Shown piece by piece: positions 16,983-25,803 of a stretch of 64,000 nt of DNA (the first letter of the stretch is position 1; each line of letters starts with the position of its first letter). A program made the translations under genes and the position numbers. This stretch comes from CAJCIW01 sp963833965. GTDB taxonomy: Bacteria > Chlamydiota > Chlamydiia > Chlamydiales > Rhabdochlamydiaceae. Under the pieces are notes generated by a model. It saw only the letters and a list, made by a program, of their open reading frames with translations, made no database searches and was not told where the DNA came from. The DNA lies in assembly GCA_963833965.1 (NCBI GenBank), contig CAWHZZ010000001.1:372001-436000 (forward strand). Direction: 5' to 3'.

Positions 16983-18371
16983 ATGAGACGCTATTCGATT
17001 ATCGTGATCGGTGCCGGAGCAGCGGGACTTGTGGTCGCCATTGGGGCCGCCAAAGCGGGAAAGAAAGTCCTGCTCATCGAAAAAGGAAATTACGGTGGCG
17101 ATTGCACTAACTTCGGCTGTATTCCTAGTAAGTCGCTAATTGCTTCTGCAAAGGCCGCCCATATCCTCAAAGAAAATAAAACGTTCGGCCTCGATTTTAC
17201 GATTCCCTTTCTCAATGCGAAACCCTCTCTAGACCGCGTCCGGGGCATCGTCGAGGAAGTGCGCTCCCATGAAGACTCTTCAGCACTTGCAAAAATGGGC
17301 GTGGCCACTTTGACAGGGACTGCGATTTTCAAAAACGCCCATATCATCGCTGTCGACGGCCAAGAAGTGTTCGGAAAAAAGATCGTCATCGCCGCAGGTT
17401 CGTCGCCATATATTCCGTCGATTGCGGGCCTGGAGAAATCGCCTTATTTGACCAATGAAACAGTCTTCGATTTGCAAGAGGTCCCGATCAGTTTGGCCGT
17501 GCTCGGCGGAGGGCCGATCGGCTGCGAGCTCGCCCAAGCTTTTCAAAGAATCGGATCTCGAGTGACACTGATTCACTCTCATGCGCGGCTTCTCGGACGC
17601 GAGGAGGAATCAGCACAGACGCTTCTGGCTGAACAGTTCCAAAAAGAGGGCATTTCATTGCAATTGGATGCGAAGGTTCTGGAAGTGTCCTACCAAAACG
17701 AGCAGTTTCACATTCGTCTTGAAAATGGCGCTCTCGTCGTCGCAAGAGCATTGCTCGTCGCCACTGGAAGACGGCCCAATGTGAACGGGATGAATCTCGA
17801 AGCTGCCGCCGTCCACTATTCGGAAAAAGGGATTCCGGTTGATGTGTACGGCAGGACAAATCAAAAACACATCTGGGCGGTCGGCGATATCACCGGGACT
17901 CCTTACTTTACCCATTGGGCGGAAAACCAAGCGCGCTCGGTCCTCACCTCCCTCTTATTGCCTTTTAAAAAGAAAATCAACAAGCAACCGATTCCCCGCG
18001 TAACGTTTACCGATCCTGAGATCGCCAGCCTAGGGATGACGGAAGAGCAAGCGAAAAAATTCGGCAGCATTGCTGTCTACCACGTGCCATTCACGGCAGT
18101 CGACCGCGCTTTGACCGCAGGACGCACGGAAGGCTTTGTGCGTATCGTCACGAAGAAATGGAGCAGTCACATTCTCGGATGCACGATCGTCGGCCCCAGG
18201 GCCGGAGAAATGCTCGGAGAGCTGTCTTTGGCGATGATCGCTAAAATTCCTTTACGTAAGCTCGCACAGCTCATCCATCCCTATCCAACCTACAATCAAG
18301 CGATCCGCAAGGCCGCCGACCTCTGGTTGACGCAAACGGTATTGTCGATTTTCAGGAGGAAAAAAGATTGA
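16983..18371 (+). CDS. Pyridine nucleotide-disulfide oxidoreductase (mercuric/dihydrolipoyl reductase-like)
   Basis: This FAD enzyme of 462 residues has the N-terminal dinucleotide motif VIGAGAAGLVVAIGAAKAG, the redox-active pair in GGDCTNFGCIPSK, a second NAD(P)-binding motif LAVLGGGPIGCELAQAF and the C-terminal HPYPTYNQ. It lacks the N-terminal heavy-metal domain and C-terminal vicinal cysteines of true mercuric reductase. The electron acceptor is unknown. The next gene is a TVP38 membrane protein overlapping by 4 bases. This pairing recurs in many bacteria, so the two probably act together. Confidence 0.88.
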   Translation: MRRYSIIVIGAGAAGLVVAIGAAKAGKKVLLIEKGNYGGDCTNFGCIPSKSLIASAKAAHILKENKTFGLDFTIPFLNAKPSLDRVRGIVEEVRSHEDSSALAKMGVATLTGTAIFKNAHIIAVDGQEVFGKKIVIAAGSSPYIPSIAGLEKSPYLTNETVFDLQEVPISLAVLGGGPIGCELAQAFQRIGSRVTLIHSHARLLGREEESAQTLLAEQFQKEGISLQLDAKVLEVSYQNEQFHIRLENGALVVARALLVATGRRPNVNGMNLEAAAVHYSEKGIPVDVYGRTNQKHIWAVGDITGTPYFTHWAENQARSVLTSLLLPFKKKINKQPIPRVTFTDPEIASLGMTEEQAKKFGSIAVYHVPFTAVDRALTAGRTEGFVRIVTKKWSSHILGCTIVGPRAGEMLGELSLAMIAKIPLRKLAQLIHPYPTYNQAIRKAADLWLTQTVLSIFRRKKD

Positions 18372-19072
18372 AAAAGTTCATCCCCTTGGCCATTATTCTC
18401 GTCGGCATGGCCGCGATTTTTTTTTCCGGGCTTTACCGTTATCTCTCTTTCGATTGCCTAAAGCTTTATCACGCCACTTTAAAAGAGATGATCGATGCTC
18501 ATCCTGTCGGTGCACCGGTCATTTACATTTTGATCTACATCGCATTGACCGCCCTTTCCGTGCCGGGCGCCGTTTTTCTTTCCCTGCTCGGCGGCTATCT
18601 TTTTCCGGAGCCATTCAGCATGATCTATGTGCTTTTTTCGGCAACTTGCGGGGCAACGTTAATTTTTTTGGCCGCGCGCACAGCCTTCGGCGATACTTTG
18701 AAAAAAAAGGCCGGTCCTTTTTTAAAAAAAATGGAAAAGGGCTTTTCTGAAAATGCCGCAAGCTACATGCTTTTCCTGCGTTTTGTTCCCTTATTCCCTT
18801 TTTGGATTGTGAACCTCGCGCCTGCATTTTTTGGAGTGCGTCTATGGACATTTGTGTGGACGACGTTGATCGGCATCGCTCCGGGCTCGTTTGTGTTCAC
18901 ATTCGCGGGCAGAGGGCTGGAAAAGATCTTCGAGAGCAATCAGCCTTTTTCACTGGGCGCTATTTTCAATACGCAACTGAAAATTGCTCTCGTCCTGCTG
19001 GGAGTCCTGGCGCTTGTGCCTGTTGTGATAAAGAGAATAAGGAGGAAAAATGATCGAAACCCATCTGCGTAA
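18368..19072 (+). CDS. TVP38/TMEM64 (DedA-like) membrane protein
   Basis: The 234-residue integral membrane protein has the VTT-domain core, including YIALTALSVPGAVFLSLLGG and LRFVPLFPFWIVNL. TMEM64/TVP38 proteins are thought to be lipid scramblases or transporters. The start is TTG at 18368, decided by AGGAGG at 18354-18359, eight bases upstream. It overlaps the stop of the reductase gene and its own 3' end overlaps the next gene by 23 bases, so the three form one operon. Confidence 0.88.
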   Translation: MKKFIPLAIILVGMAAIFFSGLYRYLSFDCLKLYHATLKEMIDAHPVGAPVIYILIYIALTALSVPGAVFLSLLGGYLFPEPFSMIYVLFSATCGATLIFLAARTAFGDTLKKKAGPFLKKMEKGFSENAASYMLFLRFVPLFPFWIVNLAPAFFGVRLWTFVWTTLIGIAPGSFVFTFAGRGLEKIFESNQPFSLGAIFNTQLKIALVLLGVLALVPVVIKRIRRKNDRNPSA

Positions 19073-19658
19073 TACATACCAAAAAATCTGCATCGACCCG
19101 TTGCTGCGGGTGCGGTCTTTTCAGAAAGTATCGCCGATTGTAATGACGGTTGTGGGTGGGATTGTCGGTGTTGGCGTACTCCCAGCATTGGCGCTGAGCC
19201 TGCCGTTTCTCGCTCTTGTCTTTTTGGTCTTTTCTGGCTACCTCGATACGCTCGATGGCTCGCTGGCACGCCATCAGCAAAAAACTACGCCGCATGGCGC
19301 AGCCTTGGATATTGTTTCCGACAGGGCGGTGGAATTTGCCATTATTTTAGGGCTATATTGCATGGACCCAGTGTCCCGTGGACTGCCGGCGATTCTCATG
19401 CTCGGCAGCGTGCTGATCTGCGTCACCTCGTTTCTCATCGTGGGAATGTTCACCGAAAACTCTTCGGAGAAAAGCTTTCACTACAGTCCAGGCCTTGTCG
19501 AAAGAGCGGAAGCGTTCCTCTTTTTCGCCGCGATGATTCTCTTTCCCTCTTCGTTCACTTTTCTTGCTTATTTGTTTAGTTTTCTTGTTTTTCTCACAGC
19601 AACGATTCGCATGGCGCAATTTAGGAGTTTCCGAGGAGAAAAACGGTTCAGATCTTGA
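19050..19658 (+). CDS. CDP-alcohol phosphatidyltransferase family protein
   Basis: This membrane enzyme transfers a phosphatidyl group from CDP-diacylglycerol to an alcohol. The 202 residues contain the full family motif DG-x2-AR-x8-G-x3-D-x3-D, visible as DTLDGSLARHQ...GAALDIVSD. Several hydrophobic segments surround it. The acceptor (glycerophosphate, serine, inositol or other) cannot be read from the motif. GGAGG lies 5 bases before the ATG. It is the third gene of the reductase-TVP38 operon, suggesting a shared membrane-lipid role. Confidence 0.88.
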   Translation: MIETHLRNTYQKICIDPLLRVRSFQKVSPIVMTVVGGIVGVGVLPALALSLPFLALVFLVFSGYLDTLDGSLARHQQKTTPHGAALDIVSDRAVEFAIILGLYCMDPVSRGLPAILMLGSVLICVTSFLIVGMFTENSSEKSFHYSPGLVERAEAFLFFAAMILFPSSFTFLAYLFSFLVFLTATIRMAQFRSFRGEKRFRS

Positions 19659-19702
19659 GGTTTTTCCCTCGAGAACTGTAAAAGTTATTTTCCTACAACC
19701 CC

Positions 19703-20203
19703 TTATTTTGAGACGACCGGAATCACAGGAATGAACGAGGAGACATGGGGTTTTGTAAAATCCTTGGGAAGGTCATTTTCTTCCAAAGGAAACCAAGTTT
19801 CATTTTTCCCAAAGCATAAAAGCTCTCCTCGAATGATCAGTTTGCCGTCTTTGACCCAGACCGAAGAATCATAGAATCTTCCGCTTCTCGGATCGACAAT
19901 GGTCCCTTTGTATTTCGATCCCTTTTCCACCAAATTCAACAGAAGGTCCATTCCACAGTAAAAAGGGCTGCCAGGAACTTTCTCCGCACGGTCGATCGGT
20001 TCGTAAAGGCTCTCCTTCATTTTTCCTTCAGGATCGAAAGTGCCGATGATGCGTCCAAAAAGTTTTCCCTGATATTCATAGATAGAAATCACGCATTGCG
20101 TATTCCCAGTTTCGCGGTTTATGCGCTTCCAAAAGCCCGTGACCTCCTCTGCAGAGAGGATAGAAATCAGGGAACATAGACAGAATAAAGCGATGTATTT
20201 CAT
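19703..20203 (-). CDS. DUF2147 exported protein
   Basis: The 166-residue protein has a signal peptide (MKYIALFCLCSLISILSA) and then the DUF2147 pattern: GFWKRINRETG, YEYQGKLFGRIIGTF, YKGTIVDPRSGRFYDSSVWVK and LIIRGELLCFGKNETW. The function of the family is unknown; members are small beta-rich periplasmic proteins. It converges with the preceding operon, and no clear terminator is seen in the 44-base gap. Confidence 0.85.
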   Translation of the reverse strand: MKYIALFCLCSLISILSAEEVTGFWKRINRETGNTQCVISIYEYQGKLFGRIIGTFDPEGKMKESLYEPIDRAEKVPGSPFYCGMDLLLNLVEKGSKYKGTIVDPRSGRFYDSSVWVKDGKLIIRGELLCFGKNETWFPLEENDLPKDFTKPHVSSFIPVIPVVSK

Positions 20204-20254
20204 AGGCTATTTTTCTTTTTAGCAATTATTTAAAAATTGTCAATTAAAAATATG

Positions 20255-21742
20255 TTAAATTGGATTCGAGTCAAGGCACGCTTGCTTAGCAGCCAGCCTG
20301 TCGTCGAAGTCGATGGTCTGATCGGAAAAGATTTGGTAGTTTTCGTGTCCTTTGCCGGCGATTAGGACGATGTCCTCGGGCTTGGCGATTTGGACGGCGC
20401 GACGGATCGCCTCTTCTCGGTCGACAATCACAAGGGCGTTGGCGGGTTTTTTCAGACCGGCGATGATGTGGCGGATGATCTCATCGGGGTCTTCATGGCG
20501 GGGGTTGTCGCTCGTGATGATCGCAAGATCGGAGAGAGCTTCGGCGACGGATCCCATTTTGGGGCGCTTTCCAGCGTCGCGGTTGCCGCCACAGCCGAAT
20601 ACCGTGATCAGGCGGCCTTTTTTAAGTTCTTTCAACGTCGTGAGGACATTGAAGAGCGCATCGTCGGTGTGGGCGTAATCGACGAAGATGTTGAGATTTT
20701 TTTCATTGGCAACGCGCTCGAGACGGCCGGGAACAGATGTAAAAGGGCCCAATGCTTGCAGGATGCCCCGAAGCGGGAAACCGCGGGCGATGCCGACACC
20801 GATGGCGGCGAGGAGGTTGTAAACATTGAAGCGGCCGATCAAAGAGGTATTAAATGGATGGATTTCATTGTTGTAATGAACATCGAAGGAAGTGCCCTCA
20901 GGAGACAAATGAATGTTCTTCGCTGCAAGGTCGGAGGGCTTTTCGATGCCGTAACTCAGAATGGCAGCGAGGCATTGTTCCGTCATCTGGGAAAAATAGG
21001 GGGAATCAGCATTGACCACGGCCTTTTTTGGAAAAGCCTTTGCGCCCTGAGAGAGCAATGTCGAAAAGAGCTTCGTCTTCGCGTTGGCGTATTCTTCCAT
21101 CGTCTTGTGATAGTCGAGGTGGTCTTGCGTCAGGTTGGTGAAGACGGCAACGTCGAATTCGATCGAGCGCACCCTTGCCTGATCGAGGGCATGGGATGAA
21201 ACTTCCATCACACACGCCTTACAATTTTTGGCGAGCATCTCATGAAAGAGCTTGTAATTTTGTAAAATGTCGGGCGTTGTTTTTCCCGAGGGGAACACAT
21301 GCTCGCCGACGATCCATTCGATTGTGCCGATCAATCCGCAAGGGATACCGCAGTGCAAAAGAAGATGGCGGATGAGATAGGAGGTCGTGGTCTTTCCATT
21401 GGTGCCAGTAATGCCAACGAGAAAGAGTTGGTCGCTGGGATGGCCGTAAAAGGTTTTAGCGATAGCCGCTTCGACGGAAGCGACATCGGGATGAATGATT
21501 TGAGTCACATCGGAAAAAAAAGGGTCGTAAAGATCGGTCAAGATGGCCGCAGCGCCGCTCGCGACGGCATCGGGGATGAAGCGGGCGCCGTCGTGCGTGA
21601 GCCCCTTTTTAGCGATGAAGAGATCTCCCGGGGCAACGAGCTTTGAGTTCGAACAAAGACCTGAGATTTCGACGTCCTTTGGTCCTTTGATCTCCTTGAC
21701 GGGGATCTCTTTAAGGAGCTTTTTTAGTTTGATCCGTTCCAT
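20255..21742 (-). CDS. murE: UDP-MurNAc-tripeptide synthetase (meso-DAP adding)
   Basis: MurE adds the third amino acid to the peptidoglycan precursor. The ATP-binding motif GITGTNGKTTTSYLI and the substrate lysine region are present. The specificity motif reads SDNPRHEDP, the DNPR form that goes with meso-diaminopimelate. I chose the ATG at 21742 (MERIKLKKLLK), giving 495 residues and an overlap of 19 bases with pbp3; a TTG at 21784 would add 14 residues inside the upstream gene. It is the last gene of the minus-strand division cluster. Confidence 0.95.
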   Translation of the reverse strand: MERIKLKKLLKEIPVKEIKGPKDVEISGLCSNSKLVAPGDLFIAKKGLTHDGARFIPDAVASGAAAILTDLYDPFFSDVTQIIHPDVASVEAAIAKTFYGHPSDQLFLVGITGTNGKTTTSYLIRHLLLHCGIPCGLIGTIEWIVGEHVFPSGKTTPDILQNYKLFHEMLAKNCKACVMEVSSHALDQARVRSIEFDVAVFTNLTQDHLDYHKTMEEYANAKTKLFSTLLSQGAKAFPKKAVVNADSPYFSQMTEQCLAAILSYGIEKPSDLAAKNIHLSPEGTSFDVHYNNEIHPFNTSLIGRFNVYNLLAAIGVGIARGFPLRGILQALGPFTSVPGRLERVANEKNLNIFVDYAHTDDALFNVLTTLKELKKGRLITVFGCGGNRDAGKRPKMGSVAEALSDLAIITSDNPRHEDPDEIIRHIIAGLKKPANALVIVDREEAIRRAVQIAKPEDIVLIAGKGHENYQIFSDQTIDFDDRLAAKQACLDSNPI

Positions 21743-23730
21743 TGTTGATACAGCTCTTTCAACGCTTTTGTTTCTTTGAGGCAATCAGCCTTTGCCTCGT
21801 CGCGGCGAGGGTCGCCAACGGGGAATCCATGTGGATCGTCCGGCTCGACGCCGAGGTATTGCAGCGTGCGCAGCCCAATCTCCCGAAAAGCCGGCGCACA
21901 GCAATTGCCCCCAAGTTGGTTTCTCCCAACGCCAGGAATGAACTTGAACTCAGGCTCATCAACGGCAATCAGCATCACAAACCGAGGATTTTTCACCGGA
22001 GCGAAACCGATAAAAGTCGAAATATGATTTTTCTTCGAATAAGTCCCCCCGATAATCTTTTCCGAGGTTGCAGTCTTGCCCGCCTCGGTATAGCCGTATA
22101 TGTCCCCTTTTGGAGCCGTTCCTCCGGGCTTGGTCACATACTTCATCGCCTTGACGACCTCTTCGGCAATCTCCGGCTCCAGTAGACGACGGAAACTTTT
22201 TAACCGTTCTGGAGCAGTATTGTCAAGAATGACCTCTTCAGAACCGTCTGTTTTTTTCCGGACGACTTTTCGCACCAGCGTCGGCCTCACGTCGAATCCC
22301 CCGTTGGCGAGAATCGCATAGCTGCGGAGCATCTGCATGCTATTGACCAAGATATTGTGGCCGAAGGCGATGGAAAACGGCGTCGGGGTCGACCATTCCA
22401 TCTTGCCGTTGGGATGCAATTTGCCTGGGGTTGGGAGCATACATGGGCTCTCTGAGGGAAGCTCAATCCCCGTTTTGACGCCAAATCCAAAAATTTCCTG
22501 CAATGCATTGCGGTACCATCGATCGCCGAGCGCCTCGATGATCCTCTGGACGAGGCGGGCCATGTAGATGTTTGAAGACTTTTGTATGGCGAGCGGCATA
22601 TTGAGATAGCCATGGCTGCGGGTATCGTGAATCGGCTTGGAGCGACCCGGGAACGAGCCGTTTGCGGTCGGGATCTTTTCGAGCGGCGAAAAAATCGGTT
22701 TTTTCCCCTGTTTTTTCAATTCCGCGTTGGCCTTGAGAGCAAGCGCAATCGTCAGCGGCTTCATCGTGGAGCCCGGCTCATAGGGATCGGCGATCGCTTT
22801 GACTTTGGTATGTTCTTGCAGGGTGGGCTCGTTGAAATAGTCGCGGTACTTTCCCGGCTCGAACCAGGGATATTGCGCCAAGGCCCAAATCTCCCCCGTC
22901 CTGGGTTCCATCACGATCGCCCACCCGCCCTTCGCATTGGCATTTTTTACAGCCTTGCAAATCTCCTCTTCGGCGATCGCCTGCAGACAGTGGTTGATCG
23001 TCAAATGGATGTCAGCTCCATCCTCAGGAGGAGAAATGATCTTGCCGGTCTCCATCGGATGGCGGGGGGAGCGCAGGATGAGCCTTTTTCCTTCTTTGCC
23101 TTGCAGCATTTTATCGAACACCAGTTCCAATCCTCCGGTCGGGATGGGCTGATGGCTTTTGGCGTCTTTTTCTTCGCGGACCGTGTGAAGTAATTGTCCT
23201 AAGAGTTTGCCGAAAGGATAAGAGCGTTGATAATCTTGAAGAAAAAAGAGCGCATTGCGGACGATCTTTTTCTCGCGCGCATATTGAAACCACCATTGAT
23301 GGATTTCATCGCACCGCTCTTTATCGAGCCAGAGGGCCAATTTTCTCGAACGGCTTTTTTTCTCTAACTGATGGCGCAGCTTGATCGCCTCTTCGCCATT
23401 AACTCCCAGAAAATCGCACAATTTGCGCGCAATCTCATCCCGCGATTTTTCGGGGATGCTGGTCGGGTCGGCATAGAGATGAAATTTCGAAACGTCGATC
23501 ACGAAAGCCTGCGGTGTCTCAGGATGGCCGAGCTTGATCGATGTGTTGGAATAAAATAAGCCCCGTTTGAACGGCTCTGTGACGACGAGCTGATGCTGCG
23601 ATTTGGCTCGTTTGGTCCACTTTTCCCCTTCGATGATTTGGATCTTGAAAAATTGCACGATCAGAAGACAGAAGAGCGCAAAGACGCCGAGAGAGACCCA
23701 GACTAGTCTTTTACGAGATTCTGAATGCAT
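21724..23730 (-). CDS. ftsI: Division transpeptidase PBP3/FtsI
   Basis: This class B penicillin-binding protein cross-links septal peptidoglycan. The 668 residues have an N-terminal membrane anchor (residues 9-29), a dimerisation domain and a transpeptidase domain. The active-site serine lies in EPGSTMKPLTI near residue 320, and the second motif is KSSNIYMARL near 383. The third motif reads EAGKTATSEK, that is K-T-A where most PBPs have K-T-G. The next gene is murE. The 790 bases upstream, before ftsL, hold structured repeats instead of the usual tight junction. Confidence 0.93.
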   Translation of the reverse strand: MHSESRKRLVWVSLGVFALFCLLIVQFFKIQIIEGEKWTKRAKSQHQLVVTEPFKRGLFYSNTSIKLGHPETPQAFVIDVSKFHLYADPTSIPEKSRDEIARKLCDFLGVNGEEAIKLRHQLEKKSRSRKLALWLDKERCDEIHQWWFQYAREKKIVRNALFFLQDYQRSYPFGKLLGQLLHTVREEKDAKSHQPIPTGGLELVFDKMLQGKEGKRLILRSPRHPMETGKIISPPEDGADIHLTINHCLQAIAEEEICKAVKNANAKGGWAIVMEPRTGEIWALAQYPWFEPGKYRDYFNEPTLQEHTKVKAIADPYEPGSTMKPLTIALALKANAELKKQGKKPIFSPLEKIPTANGSFPGRSKPIHDTRSHGYLNMPLAIQKSSNIYMARLVQRIIEALGDRWYRNALQEIFGFGVKTGIELPSESPCMLPTPGKLHPNGKMEWSTPTPFSIAFGHNILVNSMQMLRSYAILANGGFDVRPTLVRKVVRKKTDGSEEVILDNTAPERLKSFRRLLEPEIAEEVVKAMKYVTKPGGTAPKGDIYGYTEAGKTATSEKIIGGTYSKKNHISTFIGFAPVKNPRFVMLIAVDEPEFKFIPGVGRNQLGGNCCAPAFREIGLRTLQYLGVEPDDPHGFPVGDPRRDEAKADCLKETKALKELYQQWNGSN

Positions 23731-23776
23731 ACATAACGAGCATTGTTGCGTAAATTGTAATTTTTACCACAGAGAG

Positions 23777-23950
23777 GGGAAACCACAGAGAAACTTTGAA
23801 AATAAAAAAAATAACAGGATGAGCAGGATGGTCAGGATAAGAAATCCTCATTTTTTTTCTATCCTGGCCATCTTGCTCATCCTGTTATTTTGCCTTCTTC
23901 TTGTTCTAGGAAACTTAGGGGATTGAAAATTCTCCTCTCTGTGGTTTCCC
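23777..23950. repeat. Nested inverted repeat made of widespread CCACAGAG and CAGGATGAGCAGGAT motifs
   Basis: GGGAAACCACAGAG (23777-23790) is the exact reverse complement of 23937-23950. Inside it, 23810-23839 and 23860-23889 pair over 30 bases with two mismatches (AATAACAGGATGAGCAGGAT and its partner). Motifs of these two kinds are scattered in the genomes of many bacteria; here they form one 174-base hairpin ending three bases before the first 183-bp repeat. Confidence 0.8.
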
Positions 23951-23953
23951 ATC

Positions 23954-24506
23954 TATACTGGCGACACTGGAAAGTTATAGAGAATTTCAATTTCAGCGCT
24001 TCAATTTTTCGTTCGTTGAAGCAGACCATGTGCCAGCACATGGTCGATGGAAATGAACGAAAAGACCGTGGCTTGCCACGGCTGTAAGTGAAGATGCTGA
24101 AGCAGAAATTTTCATAACTTTCCAGTGGAACCGGTATATACTGGCGACACTGGAAAGTTATAGAGAATTTCAATTTCAGCGCTTCAATTTTTCGTTCGTT
24201 GAAGCAGACCATGTGCCAGCACATGGTCGATGGAAATGAACGAAAAGACCGTGGCTTGCCACGGCTGTAAGTGAAGATGCTGAAGCAGAAATTTTCATAA
24301 CTTTCCAGTGGAACCGGTATATACTGCTGACACTTGAAAGTTATAGGAAATTTCAATTTCAGCGCTTCAATTTTTTGTTTGTTGAAGCAGACCATGTGCA
24401 AGCACATGGTCGATGGAAACGAACAAAAAGGCCATGGTAAAACCACGGCCGTAAGTGAAGATGCTGAAGCAGAAATTTTCATAACTTTCAAGTGGAAGCA
24501 GTATAT
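23954..24506. repeat. Three tandem 183-bp units, each a long structured hairpin
   Basis: Units start at 23954, 24137 and 24320, each with the landmark TATACTG. Units 1 and 2 are almost identical; unit 3 is diverged. Within unit 1, CACTGGAAAGTTAT (23965-23978) pairs with 24114-24127, TTTTCGTTC (24006-24014) with GAACGAAAA (24055-24063), and ACCATGTGC (24025-24033) with GCACATGGT (24036-24044). CCGTGGC pairs with GCCACGG further along. In unit 3, changes fall on both sides of stems and keep pairing. Since 183 is a multiple of three, a 237-codon minus-strand frame stays open through the array, but I regard it as an artefact. The rest of 23731-24522 shows no gene. Confidence 0.85.
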
Positions 24507-24522
24507 GTGGTAAAATTCAAAA

Positions 24523-24888
24523 CTATTGTTTGGCGCCGATTGGGAATTTGACTTGAGGCCTAGCGGCCGATTTTTCTTCCGCGGCCCCATCCGAAGAAAC
24601 TTGCAGGGCCAATCCCTCTTGCATCGATACGACCTCTTTGAGCATCGGATGCTTCAAATGGCTGAATTCACTATGGCGGGCGAGCTCCATTAGATGCTCA
24701 GGACTCTCAAAGATTTCAATCTCATAGCGTAAGTGTGTGTTCTTCTCTTTGATGTCTTTGATCTCTTTAGAAAGTACAGGGATATCCAGGCGTCTTTTGG
24801 TCACAGCGTTTTGCTTGTCGACATAGGAATAGAGAAATGCTCCGCAACCTCCAATACAGATCAAAATGCGTAGCAATATGGCCTTCAT
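24523..24888 (-). CDS. ftsL: FtsL-like divisome protein
   Basis: The 121-residue protein has one N-terminal membrane segment (residues 5-23) and a short coiled-coil stretch (LSKEIKDIKEKNTHLRYEIE), the usual FtsL build. It lies between rsmH and pbp3, as ftsL does in division clusters and in Chlamydia (CT271 position). Sequence identity in this family is low, so the name rests on architecture and position. The start codon overlaps the rsmH stop by 4 bases. Confidence 0.8.
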   Translation of the reverse strand: MKAILLRILICIGGCGAFLYSYVDKQNAVTKRRLDIPVLSKEIKDIKEKNTHLRYEIEIFESPEHLMELARHSEFSHLKHPMLKEVVSMQEGLALQVSSDGAAEEKSAARPQVKFPIGAKQ

Positions 24889-25801
24889 AATTTCTCAGCA
24901 AAACGGAGCTTTGCGCTTCGGGAGCGCGGGTTTTTTTTCACCTCATCAAAAGAGGGCGCCATCGGTTTTTTCGTCAGCAGCCGCAAAATGGGAGATTGTT
25001 GTCCCTCTTTCGCTCTCTTTGGCTTGAAAGACGCCTCTTTGAAGACATTTTTCACGATCCTGTCTTCTAAACTATGGAAGCTCATCACGCCGATCCTGCC
25101 TCCTTTCGAAAGGAAGTGAACGGCTTTGGCCACTCCTTGGGCGATCGCATCGAGCTCGTTGTTCACGCACATGCGCAGCGCTTGGAAAATCAATGTCGCG
25201 GGATGCCATTTTCCTTTCAGCGGAGTTTTCAATGCGGCGGAAATCACCTCAGCCAGTTGCGTCGTCGTAAAAATCGGCTTTTTTCGGCGCGCTTCAACCA
25301 CTGCCTTGGCAGCCCTTTTCCATCTCGGCTCTTCGCCTAAATCGCGGAACAGGCGCGCTAGCTCATCTTCGGGCCACGAGTTCACGATCTCTTTGGCTGT
25401 CAGTTCGGAGGTTGGGTCCATCCGCATATCGAGCGGGCCTTCTTTGGAAAAACTAAATCCTTTGTAATCTTTATCTAGTTGCATAGACGACACTCCGAGG
25501 TCAAAAAAAAACCATCGACCGATTGAATCTTCCTATCTTTTAAATACTGATCGAGTTTGCTAAAGTCGCCTTGGACATACTCGACCTTGTCCGCCCATGA
25601 CGACAAACGCTTTTCTGCTATGGCAAGCGCTTCGGGGTCCTTGTCGCATCCGATATAGCGCTTGATTTCGGGATGCGCCTCCAAGATCGCACGCGCATGG
25701 CCTCCCGCTCCCAACGTCCCGTCAAAAAAGACGCCGATGGACAAGCCGTCCAAACTCTCCAGCATCTCTTCGACCATGATCGGAACATGCGGAGCTTCCA
25801 C
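24885..25801 (-). pseudogene. rsmH: 16S rRNA (cytosine-1402 N4) methyltransferase, frame broken by one base
   Basis: RsmH methylates C1402 in the ribosomal P site. The N-terminal frame (25801 down to about 25503) carries GTLGAGGHARAIL and CDKDPEAL; the C-terminal frame carries SSMQLDKDYKGFSF and MSFHSLEDRIVK. They join at a run of nine A on the plus strand (25503-25511). One extra base there would restore VDGFFFDLGVSSMQLD and a 305-residue protein of normal length. The break is therefore a single-base loss in a homopolymer. It may be real, a sequencing error, or rescued by transcriptional slippage. Everything else in the gene looks intact. Confidence 0.9.
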
Positions 25802-25803
25802 TT

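Noticed and set aside
16983..18371. Mercury resistance (merA)
   Set aside because: The reductase lacks the extra N-terminal metal domain and C-terminal cysteine pair of MerA, and no other mer gene is nearby.
20390..21199. A 269-codon plus-strand frame inside murE
   Set aside because: It is the antisense of a well-supported essential gene with typical codon use on the minus strand.
23877..24590. A 237-codon minus-strand frame through the tandem repeats
   Set aside because: It stays open only because the repeat length, 183, is a multiple of three. The product is three copies of the same nonsense-like segment and has no ribosome-binding site.
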